Positions 1-8,153 of a stretch of 10,562 nucleotides of DNA are shown here, one piece after another (position 1 is the first letter of the stretch; every line of letters starts with the position of its first letter). A model generated the notes under the pieces. That model ran no database searches. It saw only the letters and a program-made list of their open reading frames with translations, and was not told the DNA's origin. This DNA is from CANIZL01 sp043788645. GTDB lineage: Bacteria > Verrucomicrobiota > Verrucomicrobiia > Limisphaerales > UBA9464. The translations under genes were made by a program, and so were the position numbers. The stretch is from NCBI GenBank assembly GCA_043788645.1, contig JAYVTS010000169.1, positions 1-10,562 on the forward strand. Direction: 5' to 3'.

Positions 1-246
1 GAGGACCAACCAAGGCCCGGGGCGAGAGAACAAGCGAGATCGGTCATCTAGTTCTGTCCGAGTCCCTAACCCGAAACAACCACCGACCATTAAGTGAGAG
101 GTTGGGACGTCAAAACGAACGATAACGAGAGGGAATCGAAGGTCGCCGACTCTCTTCCTACCCTCTCTGTTAAAAGAGAAGATTCTAAAACTCGACCGCC
201 TCTCGTCTTTCCAAGGCCCGACGGGCAAGTACCTTAACCGGGTGGT
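1..246. other. Left-edge stretch with no recognised gene
   Basis: All three forward frames are closed by stops at or before about position 125; the longest tail is open from position 3 to a TAA at 123-125 and its 40 residues resemble nothing I know. It could be the end of an upstream gene or simply leader sequence of the repeat-protein gene. A compact GCCCG-A-CGGGC inverted repeat lies at 216-226 and a 10-base direct repeat (CCAAGGCCCG) occurs at 10-19 and 211-220. I see no convincing -35/-10 pair. GGGTGGT at 240-246 abuts the first ATG and lies 12 bases before the second one at 259. Confidence 0.4.
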
Positions 247-2709
247 ATGCTCTCTAAAATGAAGCCAAAAAAGGTTCCGACCCGGTCGGTCCTGCCGGTC
301 GTGGCCGCCCTGGCGGTCGGCGTCACCGGAGGGTATTGGGCTCACCAACCCTCCGCGATTCCCGGCCCAATCCCCGCGGAAGCCCACCCGCGCACCGAAA
401 CCGACGAATCGAATTCCACCGGCTCAGCGTTGGACGGTTTGAGCGCAGCGGTCCTCGGAACGTTAGAGGCGGCCGGTCGGGGTTCCCGACCGGGTACACT
501 GATTCCCGTGCCTTTTTCGGTTCTCGACCGAGAATTTTCGTTACTCGCTACCTTGTCTCTCACGGATCGAGCGGAACGGATCTCCGATCTCGCCCGCTCC
601 GCGGCACTGGAGAATCCCGCGGCCGTTCTGGCGCTTGCGGAAACCAAATTGTCGCCGGGTGAAGCCATCCAGTTTCGCGTTCGGTATGTCGCCCGATGGG
701 CACAAATCGACACTCCCAAAGCCGTCTCCTGGGTCGAACGGCAACCGCTGGCTAGCCGACGCGAACTTCTGGCGTCGGTGGTGGAAAGTTGGGCTCAACG
801 CGACGCCTCCGCCGCGTTGACCTTTGTCTCAAGGATTCCGGAGTCTGATCGGCGACAGGCTTTGCTACGCTCAGCGTTCACGGGTTTGGCCTCCGTGGAT
901 CCGGAACGAGCTTGGACTCTGTTGGTGGAAGTGGAGAGCCGTTCGGAACGCGAAGATGTTTCTTACGTTGTCCTTATGGCGATGGCACGCAAGGATGGAG
1001 GTCGAGCAGCGGCCCTGGCGTTAAACCGAGGTGGAACCGGCCGGGTGGATTTTCACACCCAGGAGATTATTGGAATCTGGCTGGAAACAGATTCCTTCGG
1101 GGCGACGGCGTGGCTCAAAAGTTTACCTCCCGGATCACAACGCAACCAATTGGTGAGCGGCTTGGCGATTGATCTAGCCAAGAATCATCCGCAGACCGCG
1201 CTCGAACTAGCTCGATTTTTACCGACCGGATCCTTGCGCGAACAAGCACTGCAATCGGCGCTCAGCCAGTGGGCGCTCCGTGATTCCGAAGCGGTTCTCA
1301 AGTGGGCGAACGGAAAGATAGACGCCGGGCTGGTCCGTACCGCCAACCTCGCAGTCATTCAACATTTTGCCGAGACCGACCCTGCCCGAGCGGTTGCACT
1401 TTTAGAATTCACGCCCGGACTGAGCGTCAATGATCGGCAAGCGAATTTGAGTAACCTTGCTCGACATTGGGCCGAGCGAAATCCGGCCCAAGCATTAGCC
1501 TGGGCGAAGAACCTTCCGCCTGGGCAACAACTAGAAACCATTCCCGGTATCCTGGCCCAGCAAGCGGGTGAAAATCCCCAAGCTGCACTGGATCGCGCTC
1601 GCGTTCTTTCAGATCCCCGCGTCCGGCGCCTAGCACTCCAGCAAGTGGTCACTGAATGGGGAAGCCAAGATGGCGCCGCCGCGGCAAAATGGTTGGTGGG
1701 TCAATCCGATCGACGGCTCGCCACTGAACTTGCCCCGCAGCTGATTCAACAAATCGCGGAAACCGACATCGCCACGGCCCAAACCTTGGCGAACCAAATG
1801 CCCCCCGGTGAAGCGCGCACCCGAGCCATCGCTGGGATGGTGGGTGGCGTCGCCAACACCGACCTACCCAGCGCACTCAGCATCCTGGAAAAACTTCCGG
1901 CGGGCGCTGGCAAAGACGAAGCCATGCAACAACTGGCCTTCGTGTGGGGTCGGCAAGACCCCACTGCCGCCGCGAAATATGCCCTCACTCAGCCGGATAC
2001 AGACGGTCGCAGCCAAATGCTGGACGCCGCCGCCACCGAGTGGGCGCAACGAGATCCAGAGGAAGCGGCCACGTTCTTTAAGGAACTCACGCCCGGTCAT
2101 GGCCGCGAAGTGTTCGCGGACAATTTAGCGCGTCATTGGGCCGCCGCCGATCCCGAGGCCGCAGTTAAGTGGGTGACCAGCCTCGCGCCCGCAGATCGGA
2201 GACCCGATCTCATGGCCAATCTAGTGGGAACTTGGGCTCAACAATCACCCCAAGACGCCGCCGCCTACGCCGGACAGCTACCGACCGAACTCCAGGAAGG
2301 GGCGGTTCGATCCGTGGTGCAGGCCTACGCCGAACAAGATCCGACGACGGGTGCCAAGTGGTTATCAGCCTTTCCCGAAGGAGAACTGCGGGACAGTGCG
2401 CAGGCTGCCTTTGTCAATCAATGGGCCCAAACCGACGCCACCGCGGCCGCCCAATGGTTGCGCACCCAACCCGAGAGTGCGTCGCGTCAAATCGCTATTC
2501 AGGAATTCACCCGCTCCGTCAGCTATCGCGAACCAGCCTCCGCGTGGCAATGGGCCGGTAGCGTCTCGGACGAAGGAATCCGCCAAAATCTACAGCGCGA
2601 CGCGATGGCTCGTTGGCTGCGGGTGGATCCCGGCGCCGCCGCGGTCGCACTCGAAGCCGATCAAACCTTGCCGCCCGATCTCAAATCCGAATTGCGCCCC
2701 AAACCGTAA
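247..2709 (+). CDS. Large anchored alpha-solenoid-like repeat protein (hypothetical)
   Basis: The function is unknown. The 820-residue product starts with a basic stretch (KMKPKK) and a hydrophobic segment at about residues 15-30, which fits an uncleaved membrane anchor or a signal peptide; there is no lipobox cysteine. A proline-rich linker follows to about residue 75. From about residue 115 to the end runs a chain of roughly 22 degenerate repeats of 31-33 residues with the pattern W-A-x-x-D-P-x-x-A-A-x-W-x-x-x-L-P-x-G-x-x-R, for example WAERNPAQALAWAKNLPPGQ and WAAADPEAAVKWVTSLAP. This pattern predicts paired helices stacking into a solenoid, like TPR, Sel1 or HEAT proteins, and hence a scaffold or protein-binding role; that is inference. 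The protein contains no cysteine at all. Translation could start at ATG 247 or ATG 259 (Met5). The gene ends 5 bases from the convergent engB stop, with no terminator hairpin between them. Similar repeat proteins are, to my knowledge, common in Verrucomicrobiota. Confidence 0.85.
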   Translation: MLSKMKPKKVPTRSVLPVVAALAVGVTGGYWAHQPSAIPGPIPAEAHPRTETDESNSTGSALDGLSAAVLGTLEAAGRGSRPGTLIPVPFSVLDREFSLLATLSLTDRAERISDLARSAALENPAAVLALAETKLSPGEAIQFRVRYVARWAQIDTPKAVSWVERQPLASRRELLASVVESWAQRDASAALTFVSRIPESDRRQALLRSAFTGLASVDPERAWTLLVEVESRSEREDVSYVVLMAMARKDGGRAAALALNRGGTGRVDFHTQEIIGIWLETDSFGATAWLKSLPPGSQRNQLVSGLAIDLAKNHPQTALELARFLPTGSLREQALQSALSQWALRDSEAVLKWANGKIDAGLVRTANLAVIQHFAETDPARAVALLEFTPGLSVNDRQANLSNLARHWAERNPAQALAWAKNLPPGQQLETIPGILAQQAGENPQAALDRARVLSDPRVRRLALQQVVTEWGSQDGAAAAKWLVGQSDRRLATELAPQLIQQIAETDIATAQTLANQMPPGEARTRAIAGMVGGVANTDLPSALSILEKLPAGAGKDEAMQQLAFVWGRQDPTAAAKYALTQPDTDGRSQMLDAAATEWAQRDPEEAATFFKELTPGHGREVFADNLARHWAAADPEAAVKWVTSLAPADRRPDLMANLVGTWAQQSPQDAAAYAGQLPTELQEGAVRSVVQAYAEQDPTTGAKWLSAFPEGELRDSAQAAFVNQWAQTDATAAAQWLRTQPESASRQIAIQEFTRSVSYREPASAWQWAGSVSDEGIRQNLQRDAMARWLRVDPGAAAVALEADQTLPPDLKSELRPKP

Positions 2710-2714
2710 CTGAG

Positions 2715-3311
2715 TCAAAACTCATCGAGCCGGGCGTCAATAAAAGCCAGTAGCTCCTCTTTGCCCTGGTAGGTATCAGCCGACGTGACGAAAATCGGCG
2801 GTAATTCGACCCAGTGCTCTTTGAGTTCAGCCTGATAGAGGCCCAACGATTTTCCCAGCTCGGTTTTCGAGAGTTTATCGCATTTGGTGAAAATAATCGC
2901 GAAGGCGAGTTCTTCACTCCCCAGCCACTGCATGAATTCGAGATCAATTTTCTGAAGCTTGAGCTGGGAATCCACCAACACGAGAGTACACATCAAATTC
3001 TCCCGGTTTTGAAGGTAATCTCGACTCATTCGCTTCCATTTTGCCTGATTCGCTTTGGTATTTTGAGCGAAGCCATAGCCCGGAAGATCCACCAGATACC
3101 AATCCTTATTGATGATGAAGTGATTAATTAGCTGCGTCTTACCGGGCACGGTCGAAGTCTTAGCCAATCCTTTTCGCCCCGTAATCATATTGAGCAGAGA
3201 GGATTTTCCGACATTCGAACGTCCAATAAATGCAACCTCGGGTCGCACCGGCGGCGGACACAAAAGGAAGTCGGAATTGCTCGTAGCAAATTCAGCGGAT
3301 TGGATCAGCAT
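2715..3311 (-). CDS. engB: Ribosome-biogenesis GTP-binding protein EngB (YihA/YsxC)
   Basis: EngB is a TRAFAC-class GTPase that acts in late assembly of the large ribosomal subunit and is usually essential. The 198-residue product has the full G-motif set: G1 GRSNVGKS at residues 30-37, the G2-region TVPGKTQ at 54-60, G3 DLPGYG at 75-80, G4 TKCD at 142-145 and G5 TSA at 176-178. Its length is typical for the family, and the N-terminal 'SAEFATS' and 'PEVAFIGRSNVGKSSLLN' stretches are diagnostic. The reading frame extends upstream to a TTG at 3344, but I chose ATG 3311 because homologues normally begin shortly before the 'SAEF' segment; no Shine-Dalgarno site is visible for either start. It is the last of four same-strand genes and lies 160 bases after the aldolase-family gene, so it may be transcribed separately. 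The link to the sugar-acid cassette is probably only positional. Confidence 0.97.
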   Translation of the reverse strand: MLIQSAEFATSNSDFLLCPPPVRPEVAFIGRSNVGKSSLLNMITGRKGLAKTSTVPGKTQLINHFIINKDWYLVDLPGYGFAQNTKANQAKWKRMSRDYLQNRENLMCTLVLVDSQLKLQKIDLEFMQWLGSEELAFAIIFTKCDKLSKTELGKSLGLYQAELKEHWVELPPIFVTSADTYQGKEELLAFIDARLDEF

Positions 3312-3471
3312 AGTGGGCGAAGGATCAGGCAATGAGATTGGCAACGGTTGCGAAAGGAATTTGCTGCTGCCACTCCGCGAAAAAAATCAGCGGAAGTTTG
3401 CCTCGTTCCTTAGCCTACCCTGCGGTCCCTGCTCCGTGTCGTCAAGCGATAGTTCCGGACTCGAATCGCCC

Positions 3472-4392
3472 TCAACGCGGATTCCGATTCCACTCTCGCA
3501 ATTCCACCGCCACCGGGGCGACCCTTTGTTGCAAGTCAACACTCAGTTCGGTCATCAATGGCAAAGCGGGTCCCGTCTCCGCAAGTCCAGCCAAGGCTAC
3601 CGCGTGGTGCAATACGGGAATCGGTCCGTAGCTATTGCGCAAAGTTTCCAAACCTTTGAAACCTTCACGCAGTAAGTGGGCTCCCGCCACGTCTCCCGCC
3701 TGAAGCGCCCTTAACAATTCTTGTGACCGCCGCGGAGCCAGGCACACACAGCCGGAGGTGAACGCGCGCACGCCAAAGTGTTGCCAATGAGCAATCGCCG
3801 GCTGCTCACCAATCCCGCTGACTACCAGCGCCGGATCCACTTGGTCCACCAACGCTCGCAAGAGCGGGTCAACCGTCGGATCTGGACGGACGACGGCGTA
3901 TTTTATCCAGGACAAGACACCAGCCGCCACCAATGATTTCACGACCCCGACGGTCACATATTTTTCGTCTTTCACATAGAGAACCGCCGGAATGCCCGCT
4001 TTTTCCACAAATTTCAGCACCGCTACCCGCACCCCTTCCGGTGAACTCACCGCGATGGTCGGTAAAATCATCGCCGTCGGAAATTTCCGCTGCGCGAACA
4101 CGGCCGCCTGATCCATGAGGGTCCCAAAATACGGGCCTACCGAAGGAATCACCCACGTCTCGGGCCCGGCAGCCGCCGCGAGCACATCCAGGACCCCGGC
4201 AAGTTCCGAAGGGGCGATATTGTAGAAATTTGCATTGCCTCCATAGAGCAATGTCGTTACCCCGCCACCCTCAATATGCCGGATGAGTTTGGTATTTTCG
4301 CTGGCGTCGACTTGGAGCAACCCATCCCGGCAGAGGGGCGGGACAGCGATGACGGAGCGTTGAAGATCGGCGAGGGTGAAAACAGTTTTCAT
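3472..4392 (-). CDS. Dihydrodipicolinate synthase-superfamily aldolase/dehydratase
   Basis: This 306-residue protein belongs to the class I (Schiff-base) pyruvate-aldolase superfamily that includes DapA, NanA, 2-keto-3-deoxygluconate aldolase and 2-keto-3-deoxyarabinonate dehydratase, all TIM barrels. Visible landmarks are the carboxylate-loop region after strand 2, here TTLLYGGNANFY at residues 46-57 in place of the usual GTTGE-type motif; the catalytic-tyrosine region PAVLYVKD with Tyr139; and the Schiff-base lysine Lys164 in SWIKYA. A 'VSGIGEQ' loop near residue 191 and 'FTSGCVCLAP' near 211 follow. The altered TTLLYGG loop argues against true lysine biosynthesis. Placed 40 bases after a sugar-acid dehydratase gene, it probably acts on a 2-keto-3-deoxy sugar acid, either cleaving it to pyruvate plus an aldehyde or dehydrating it further; sequence alone does not decide which. 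ATG 4392 is clear, without a good Shine-Dalgarno site. Confidence 0.92.
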   Translation of the reverse strand: MKTVFTLADLQRSVIAVPPLCRDGLLQVDASENTKLIRHIEGGGVTTLLYGGNANFYNIAPSELAGVLDVLAAAAGPETWVIPSVGPYFGTLMDQAAVFAQRKFPTAMILPTIAVSSPEGVRVAVLKFVEKAGIPAVLYVKDEKYVTVGVVKSLVAAGVLSWIKYAVVRPDPTVDPLLRALVDQVDPALVVSGIGEQPAIAHWQHFGVRAFTSGCVCLAPRRSQELLRALQAGDVAGAHLLREGFKGLETLRNSYGPIPVLHHAVALAGLAETGPALPLMTELSVDLQQRVAPVAVELREWNRNPR

Positions 4393-4432
4393 GAATGAGC
4401 TTTTAACGGTTTCTGGAAAGCGGGGTCGTCAA

Positions 4433-6169
4433 TTAATGAATGGCGGGCTCGCGAGTCGCAGCGGAGGCGTGAAGAAAGCGAAAATCGCAACCTTCATCCG
4501 CTTGAGTTACTTCGCGCAGAAAAAGCGACAAATAGCCCCGACTCGACTCCGACGGGCGCGGATGCCACTCGGCGCGGCGGGCCGCTAACTCCGCTTCTCC
4601 AATCTTCAAGCTCAAATCCCGCGCCGAGACATCGAGCGTGATGAGATCGCCATCCCGAACCAAGGCCAACGGTCCGCCCATCGCCGATTCCGGCGCCACA
4701 TGTAGAACACACGCGCCGTAGCTCGTACCACTCATGCGAGCATCAGAAATGCGCAGCATATCACGGACTCCTTGCTCAAGCAGCTTCTTGGGAATGGGTA
4801 ACATGCCCCACTCCGGCATTCCGGGGCCTCCTATCGGCCCGGCATTTTGCAGTACGATCACCGAATCAGCGGTCACCGGGAGATTGGGATCATCAATGCG
4901 AGCAGCGAGATCGTCATAGTCGCAAAAGACGACCGCTGGCCCGGTGTGTTGAAGGAAACGGGATTCCATCGCCGAGTATTTAATGACCGCCCCACGCGGC
5001 GCAAGGTTCCCCCGTAAAATGGCGGTGCCACCTTCGGGCGAGAGTGCATTGGCCCGAGATCGAATCACCTCGGGACGATAGATCTCAGCGCCCACCAGAT
5101 TTTGGGCGAGAGTTTGGCCGTTCACCGTCAATTGTGTTCCATCCAAGAGATCCAGCAACTGCGCCAACAACGGACGTAATCCACCCGCATAATAGAAGTC
5201 TTCCATCAAAAACCGGCCGGCCGGCCGGAGATCGGCCAAGCGCGGTGTTCGCCGCGAAGTTTGATCAAATTGTTCTAACGGTATTGCGACCCCTGCCCGC
5301 GCCGCCATCGCGACCAAATGAATAAGGGCATTGGTTGAACCGCCGATCGCCAGGTCGGCCACGATGGCATTTTGGAAAGCACCCGCTGTTAATATCTGCG
5401 CGGGACGCAAATCGCGCCAGACGTTTTCAACCATTTGCCGACCCGATTCCGCCGCCATTCGCCAATGGGCCATGTCCACCGCGGGAATCGACGATGCCCC
5501 GGGTAAAGTGAGTCCCAGCGTTTCCGCAATCGCCGTCATCGTCGAAGCGGTGCCCATCGTCATACAATGCCCATGGGATCGCGCGATCCCGTCTTCAATC
5601 TCACACCACGCTTCCTCGGTGAGTTTGCCTGCTCGTTTTTCGTCCCAGAATTTCCACGCATCCGACCCACTCCCGAGAACCTGTCCACGCCAGTTTCCAC
5701 GCAACATGGGACCACCGGGCACGAAAATAAACGGCACACCGGCAGAGGTGGCGCCCATAATCATCGCCGGGGTTGTCTTATCGCACGCGCCCAATAAGAC
5801 CACGCCATCAATGGGATGACAACGAATCACCTCTTCAACCTCCAGGGCGAGGAGGTTGCGATAGAGCATCGTCGTCGGCTTCATATAACTCTCGCCCAAC
5901 GACAGCACCGGGACTTCCACCGGCATCCCTCCCGCTTGCAGCACCCCTTTGCGCACATGCTCGGCCAGAATCTTGAAGTGCAGGTGGCACGGGTTGAGGT
6001 CTGACCAGGTATTGAGAATCGCAATAATCGGTTTGCCCTGCCAATCCTCAGGTCCCAGTCCCATTTGCCGCGCCCGTGATCGGTGACCAAATGACCGTAA
6101 ATCATTCGGACCAAACCAGCGATGCGACCGCAGTTGTTCGGGCGCAAGTCGGACAAGAGGAGAACTCAT
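4433..6169 (-). CDS. IlvD/Edd-family sugar-acid dehydratase
   Basis: The enzyme removes water from a sugar acid to give a 2-keto-3-deoxy acid. It belongs to the IlvD/Edd family, which includes dihydroxy-acid dehydratase, phosphogluconate dehydratase, and L-arabinonate and D-xylonate dehydratases. Iron-sulfur ligands are visible as Cys61 (SDLNPCHLHF), Cys129 (LLGACDKTTPA) and Cys202 (SHGHCMTMGTAST). The conserved catalytic-serine motif is at DARMSGTSYGA (Ser480), and an AIGGSTNALIHL segment lies near residues 274-285. The 578-residue length, the 'NPCH' context, and 'GNWRGQVLGSGSDAWKFWDE' fit the pentonate-dehydratase branch better than branched-chain amino-acid IlvD. Substrate identity (L-arabinonate, D-xylonate or a relative) is inferred. 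The open frame continues upstream to 6433, but that extension runs antisense-unlike residues through the end of the permease gene and has no family similarity, so ATG 6169 was chosen. It lies 86 bases after the permease gene and 40 bases before the aldolase-family gene. Confidence 0.94.
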   Translation of the reverse strand: MSSPLVRLAPEQLRSHRWFGPNDLRSFGHRSRARQMGLGPEDWQGKPIIAILNTWSDLNPCHLHFKILAEHVRKGVLQAGGMPVEVPVLSLGESYMKPTTMLYRNLLALEVEEVIRCHPIDGVVLLGACDKTTPAMIMGATSAGVPFIFVPGGPMLRGNWRGQVLGSGSDAWKFWDEKRAGKLTEEAWCEIEDGIARSHGHCMTMGTASTMTAIAETLGLTLPGASSIPAVDMAHWRMAAESGRQMVENVWRDLRPAQILTAGAFQNAIVADLAIGGSTNALIHLVAMAARAGVAIPLEQFDQTSRRTPRLADLRPAGRFLMEDFYYAGGLRPLLAQLLDLLDGTQLTVNGQTLAQNLVGAEIYRPEVIRSRANALSPEGGTAILRGNLAPRGAVIKYSAMESRFLQHTGPAVVFCDYDDLAARIDDPNLPVTADSVIVLQNAGPIGGPGMPEWGMLPIPKKLLEQGVRDMLRISDARMSGTSYGACVLHVAPESAMGGPLALVRDGDLITLDVSARDLSLKIGEAELAARRAEWHPRPSESSRGYLSLFLREVTQADEGCDFRFLHASAATREPAIH

Positions 6170-6255
6170 AAGTAAACTACGATCAGGATTGTCTGAGCGT
6201 TGGCGATTGGGGGCAGGATGCGAGTCGATTGTTCCATCTGAAAGCGTTGGGCAGG

Positions 6256-7677
6256 TTAAGGGGCGAGCGGCACGAGCCACGCAGCGAGCAGTGTCAAACC
6301 CAAACCCACAACCCCTTGAAGTGAAATCATCGGCGAGACCGTTCGTAGCGTTTCGGTTTCGCGCAGGCCGGACAACCGAGTGATCACCCAAAATCCCGCG
6401 TCGTTCATCCAAGGGAAGGGTTTGGAACCACAACCAATCGCCAACGCGAAATACACCGGATGAATCTGGGAGGGGCTGCTTTCCAATAACGCCTTGGCAA
6501 TTGGTGCCGTTGTAATCATGGCCACCGTGGCCGAACCCTGAGCTGTTCGCACCAACGCGGTGATCAGAAAAAGGGCCGGTAGCGACACCGCCTGTGTCTG
6601 GCCCAGGAGCGATCCAAAAGCCTCAGAGATGCCCGTTTGTCTCAGTACCCCGCCCAACGCACCGCCCGCGCCAATAATCACCAAAACCGTTGCTCCCGAT
6701 GTCAAAGCTTTCGTAACCGATTCACTCAGACTCCCTCGGCCTTTTTGTCGAGCCAGAATGAACAAGGCCACTAGAACACCGATCGTCAGGGCCGCATCCT
6801 TATATCCGAGCGACGACACCGCGATTGACCAAAAACCCGCGTTTGCACCGAGGATAGGCTTTAGTCCCGCTTCAAGACTAATCAGAACAACCGGCAGCAA
6901 AACCGGTAGGACCGATAGCCAGAGCGGCGGCAAGTGAACGGTCGGTGCTGAAGTGAAGGTCTCCGAATCATCCCGCGGAACCGGTACGGTCATTCTGCGA
7001 TTGCAGACCGTGGCAAAAAAGTATCCGAAGCAGGCGGCCCCGGAACCGATGATCGTTCCCGCGATCATCATTAAACCGATGGGTACCCCTAATTCCCCCG
7101 CAACGAAGAGCGGTCCCGGCGCGGGAGGCACCAGCGAGTGAGTGATGGTACCACCTGCTACGATACACATCAGGTAGAGCAAGTAGTCTCGCCCCGTACG
7201 ACGCGCCATCGCCTGAGCCAGCGGTACCGTTAGGTAAAACACCGTGTCAAAAAACACCGGTATCGCGAGTAGGAACGAGGTGATAAAGAACGCCAGTTGT
7301 GCCCGGGCCACGCCGGTGCAGTGGAGGATGCCCACGGCAATCCGCTCCGCCGCGCCGGAGCGCCGCAGACATTCACCAAGAATCGCCGCCATCGCGATCA
7401 ACAATCCGATATTGGCACACGTTTTTCCGAACTCATCAGCGACCCGACCGGCCGCCGGGCGTTGGACAAATTTCGACGCGGCGCTGGGCGTCCACTCGCC
7501 GGTTGAGACGCGGATGTCCGCGTATCTGCGGAGTGCCACTTGCGGAGTGAAAAACGCCACCCCGTAAGCGGCCAATACCAATGCGAGAAAGGCAGGCAAT
7601 CGCAACCCAAGGATCGTCCCGATAACAATCGCCATCCCGAACCCAAGCAACAGAAGCGCGGTCATGCTCGGACGCAC
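6256..7677 (-). CDS. GntP-family gluconate/sugar-acid permease
   Basis: This is an inner-membrane proton symporter of the gluconate:H+ (GntP) family, about 473 residues with roughly 12 or more hydrophobic segments spread from residue 6 to 470. Family signatures are seen in order: IPVFFDTVFYLTVPL at about 139-153, THSLVPPAPGPLFVAGEL at 179-196, IIGAGGALGGVLRQTG at 334-349, LVRTAQGSATVAMITTAPI at 375-393 and GCGSKPFPWMNDAGFWVITR at 415-434. It is the first gene of the same-strand set with the dehydratase and aldolase-superfamily enzyme, so it likely imports their substrate, an aldonic acid. The start is uncertain: a GTG at 7677 or an ATG at 7665 (Met5); neither has an obvious Shine-Dalgarno site. 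The hydrophilic stretch at about residues 50-85 is where family members vary most. Confidence 0.95.
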   Translation of the reverse strand: MRPSMTALLLLGFGMAIVIGTILGLRLPAFLALVLAAYGVAFFTPQVALRRYADIRVSTGEWTPSAASKFVQRPAAGRVADEFGKTCANIGLLIAMAAILGECLRRSGAAERIAVGILHCTGVARAQLAFFITSFLLAIPVFFDTVFYLTVPLAQAMARRTGRDYLLYLMCIVAGGTITHSLVPPAPGPLFVAGELGVPIGLMMIAGTIIGSGAACFGYFFATVCNRRMTVPVPRDDSETFTSAPTVHLPPLWLSVLPVLLPVVLISLEAGLKPILGANAGFWSIAVSSLGYKDAALTIGVLVALFILARQKGRGSLSESVTKALTSGATVLVIIGAGGALGGVLRQTGISEAFGSLLGQTQAVSLPALFLITALVRTAQGSATVAMITTAPIAKALLESSPSQIHPVYFALAIGCGSKPFPWMNDAGFWVITRLSGLRETETLRTVSPMISLQGVVGLGLTLLAAWLVPLAP

Positions 7678-7755
7678 GATGATGAATTGCAGACCAGTAG
7701 AAGCACGCGGTTAAAAAGGCCGACGCGACGGAGGATGGGAATCAAAAAGAACAGG

Positions 7756-7784
7756 AATCTAACACCTTTTAAGGCTTGTCTTAA
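7756..7784 (-). promoter_or_regulatory. Possible promoter for the sugar-acid cassette
   Basis: On the minus strand TTAAGA (7784-7779) and TAGATT (7761-7756) are separated by 17 bases, each matching four of six consensus positions for a housekeeping sigma factor. It lies about 80-90 bases upstream of the permease start. The match is weak and a chance occurrence is quite possible. Confidence 0.22.
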
Positions 7785-7928
7785 CGCCCGCGGTCAATTT
7801 CCGTTCGCCTTTCGATCCTCCAAAGGACTGTGCGCCGTTGGCCCCGATGTTTTCCCTAATAAACAGCAACCTGCCACTGGCGGACCTTCGCACGATCTGG
7901 CCGGAGCAGGATTCCGATCTTCAGCATC

Positions 7929-7965
7929 GCCCGAGGGCGGCCGCAGGAAGTACTAGGCCTCGGGC
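7929..7965. repeat. GC-rich inverted repeat (possible stem-loop)
   Basis: GCCCGAGG at 7929-7936 and CCTCGGGC at 7958-7965 are perfect 8-base complements around a 21-base loop. A competing short stem (GCCC/GGGC around GA) exists inside the left arm. There is no T-run following it on either strand, so it does not look like an intrinsic terminator of a called gene. It could be an RNA structure in a leader, a protein-binding site, or chance in GC-rich DNA. Confidence 0.4.
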
Positions 7966-8133
7966 CGGGCTGTTGCGGATGAGGACCCGGACACGTCTTG
8001 ACTCTAACCTCAACCATTTTTTCAGAATGGAGGCCAACGGTCCGAAAGGAAGTTCGATGCTTACAAGAATGTAAAACGACTTGAAAACGCCAGGATATAA
8101 CCGCACTACCAATTTAGTTCCGAAATGGGTTTC

Positions 8134-8145
8134 TCCTTGCAAGGA
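8134..8145. promoter_or_regulatory. Palindrome containing the ribosome-binding site of the P460 gene
   Basis: TCCTTGCAAGGA is a perfect 12-base palindrome. Its right half, AAGGA at 8141-8145, sits 8 bases before the TTG at 8154 and 26 bases before the ATG at 8172, so it supports TTG as the start. Whether the palindrome itself has a role (operator or translation control) cannot be told from the sequence. Confidence 0.45.
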
Positions 8146-8153
8146 TAGGTCGG

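Larger units (their letters stand above)
7678..8153. other. Divergent intergenic region between permease and P460 genes
   Basis: These 476 bases separate genes transcribed in opposite directions and should carry both promoters. Open frames in this stretch (for example 7838-8074 plus, 7921-8304 minus) have no family resemblance, no ribosome site and overlapping alternatives, so I do not call them genes. Contents worth noting are a possible minus-strand promoter near 7756-7784, a GC-rich inverted repeat at 7929-7965, a small CCATT/AATGG inverted repeat at 8014-8030, and a perfect 12-base palindrome at 8134-8145. The half next to the P460 gene (about 8000-8130) is distinctly more AT-rich than the half next to the permease. 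Confidence 0.6.

Noticed and set aside
216..226. GCCCG-A-CGGGC inverted repeat as a terminator
   Set aside because: The one-base loop cannot form a stable hairpin and no T-run follows.
3190..3675. Plus-strand frame spanning the gap between engB and the aldolase-superfamily gene
   Set aside because: It overlaps the EngB N-terminus and the aldolase C-terminus in antisense and has a low-complexity composition.
5213..5228. Four tandem CCGG units (16-base self-complementary run)
   Set aside because: It lies within the dehydratase coding sequence and encodes the ordinary residues L-R-P-A-G-R; it is explained by GC-rich codon choice.
6170..6433. Upstream extension of the dehydratase frame by 88 residues
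   Set aside because: It overlaps the 3' end of the permease gene, has no family similarity, and ATG 6169 gives the normal length and N-terminus of the family.
8014..8030. CCATT/AATGG hairpin with a T-run
   Set aside because: The stem is only 5 bases and the T-run is in the loop, so it is not an intrinsic terminator.
7838..8074. Plus-strand open frame in the divergent spacer
   Set aside because: Arginine-rich, frame-dependent composition, no ribosome site, no resemblance to a known protein, and it competes with other frames of similar quality.
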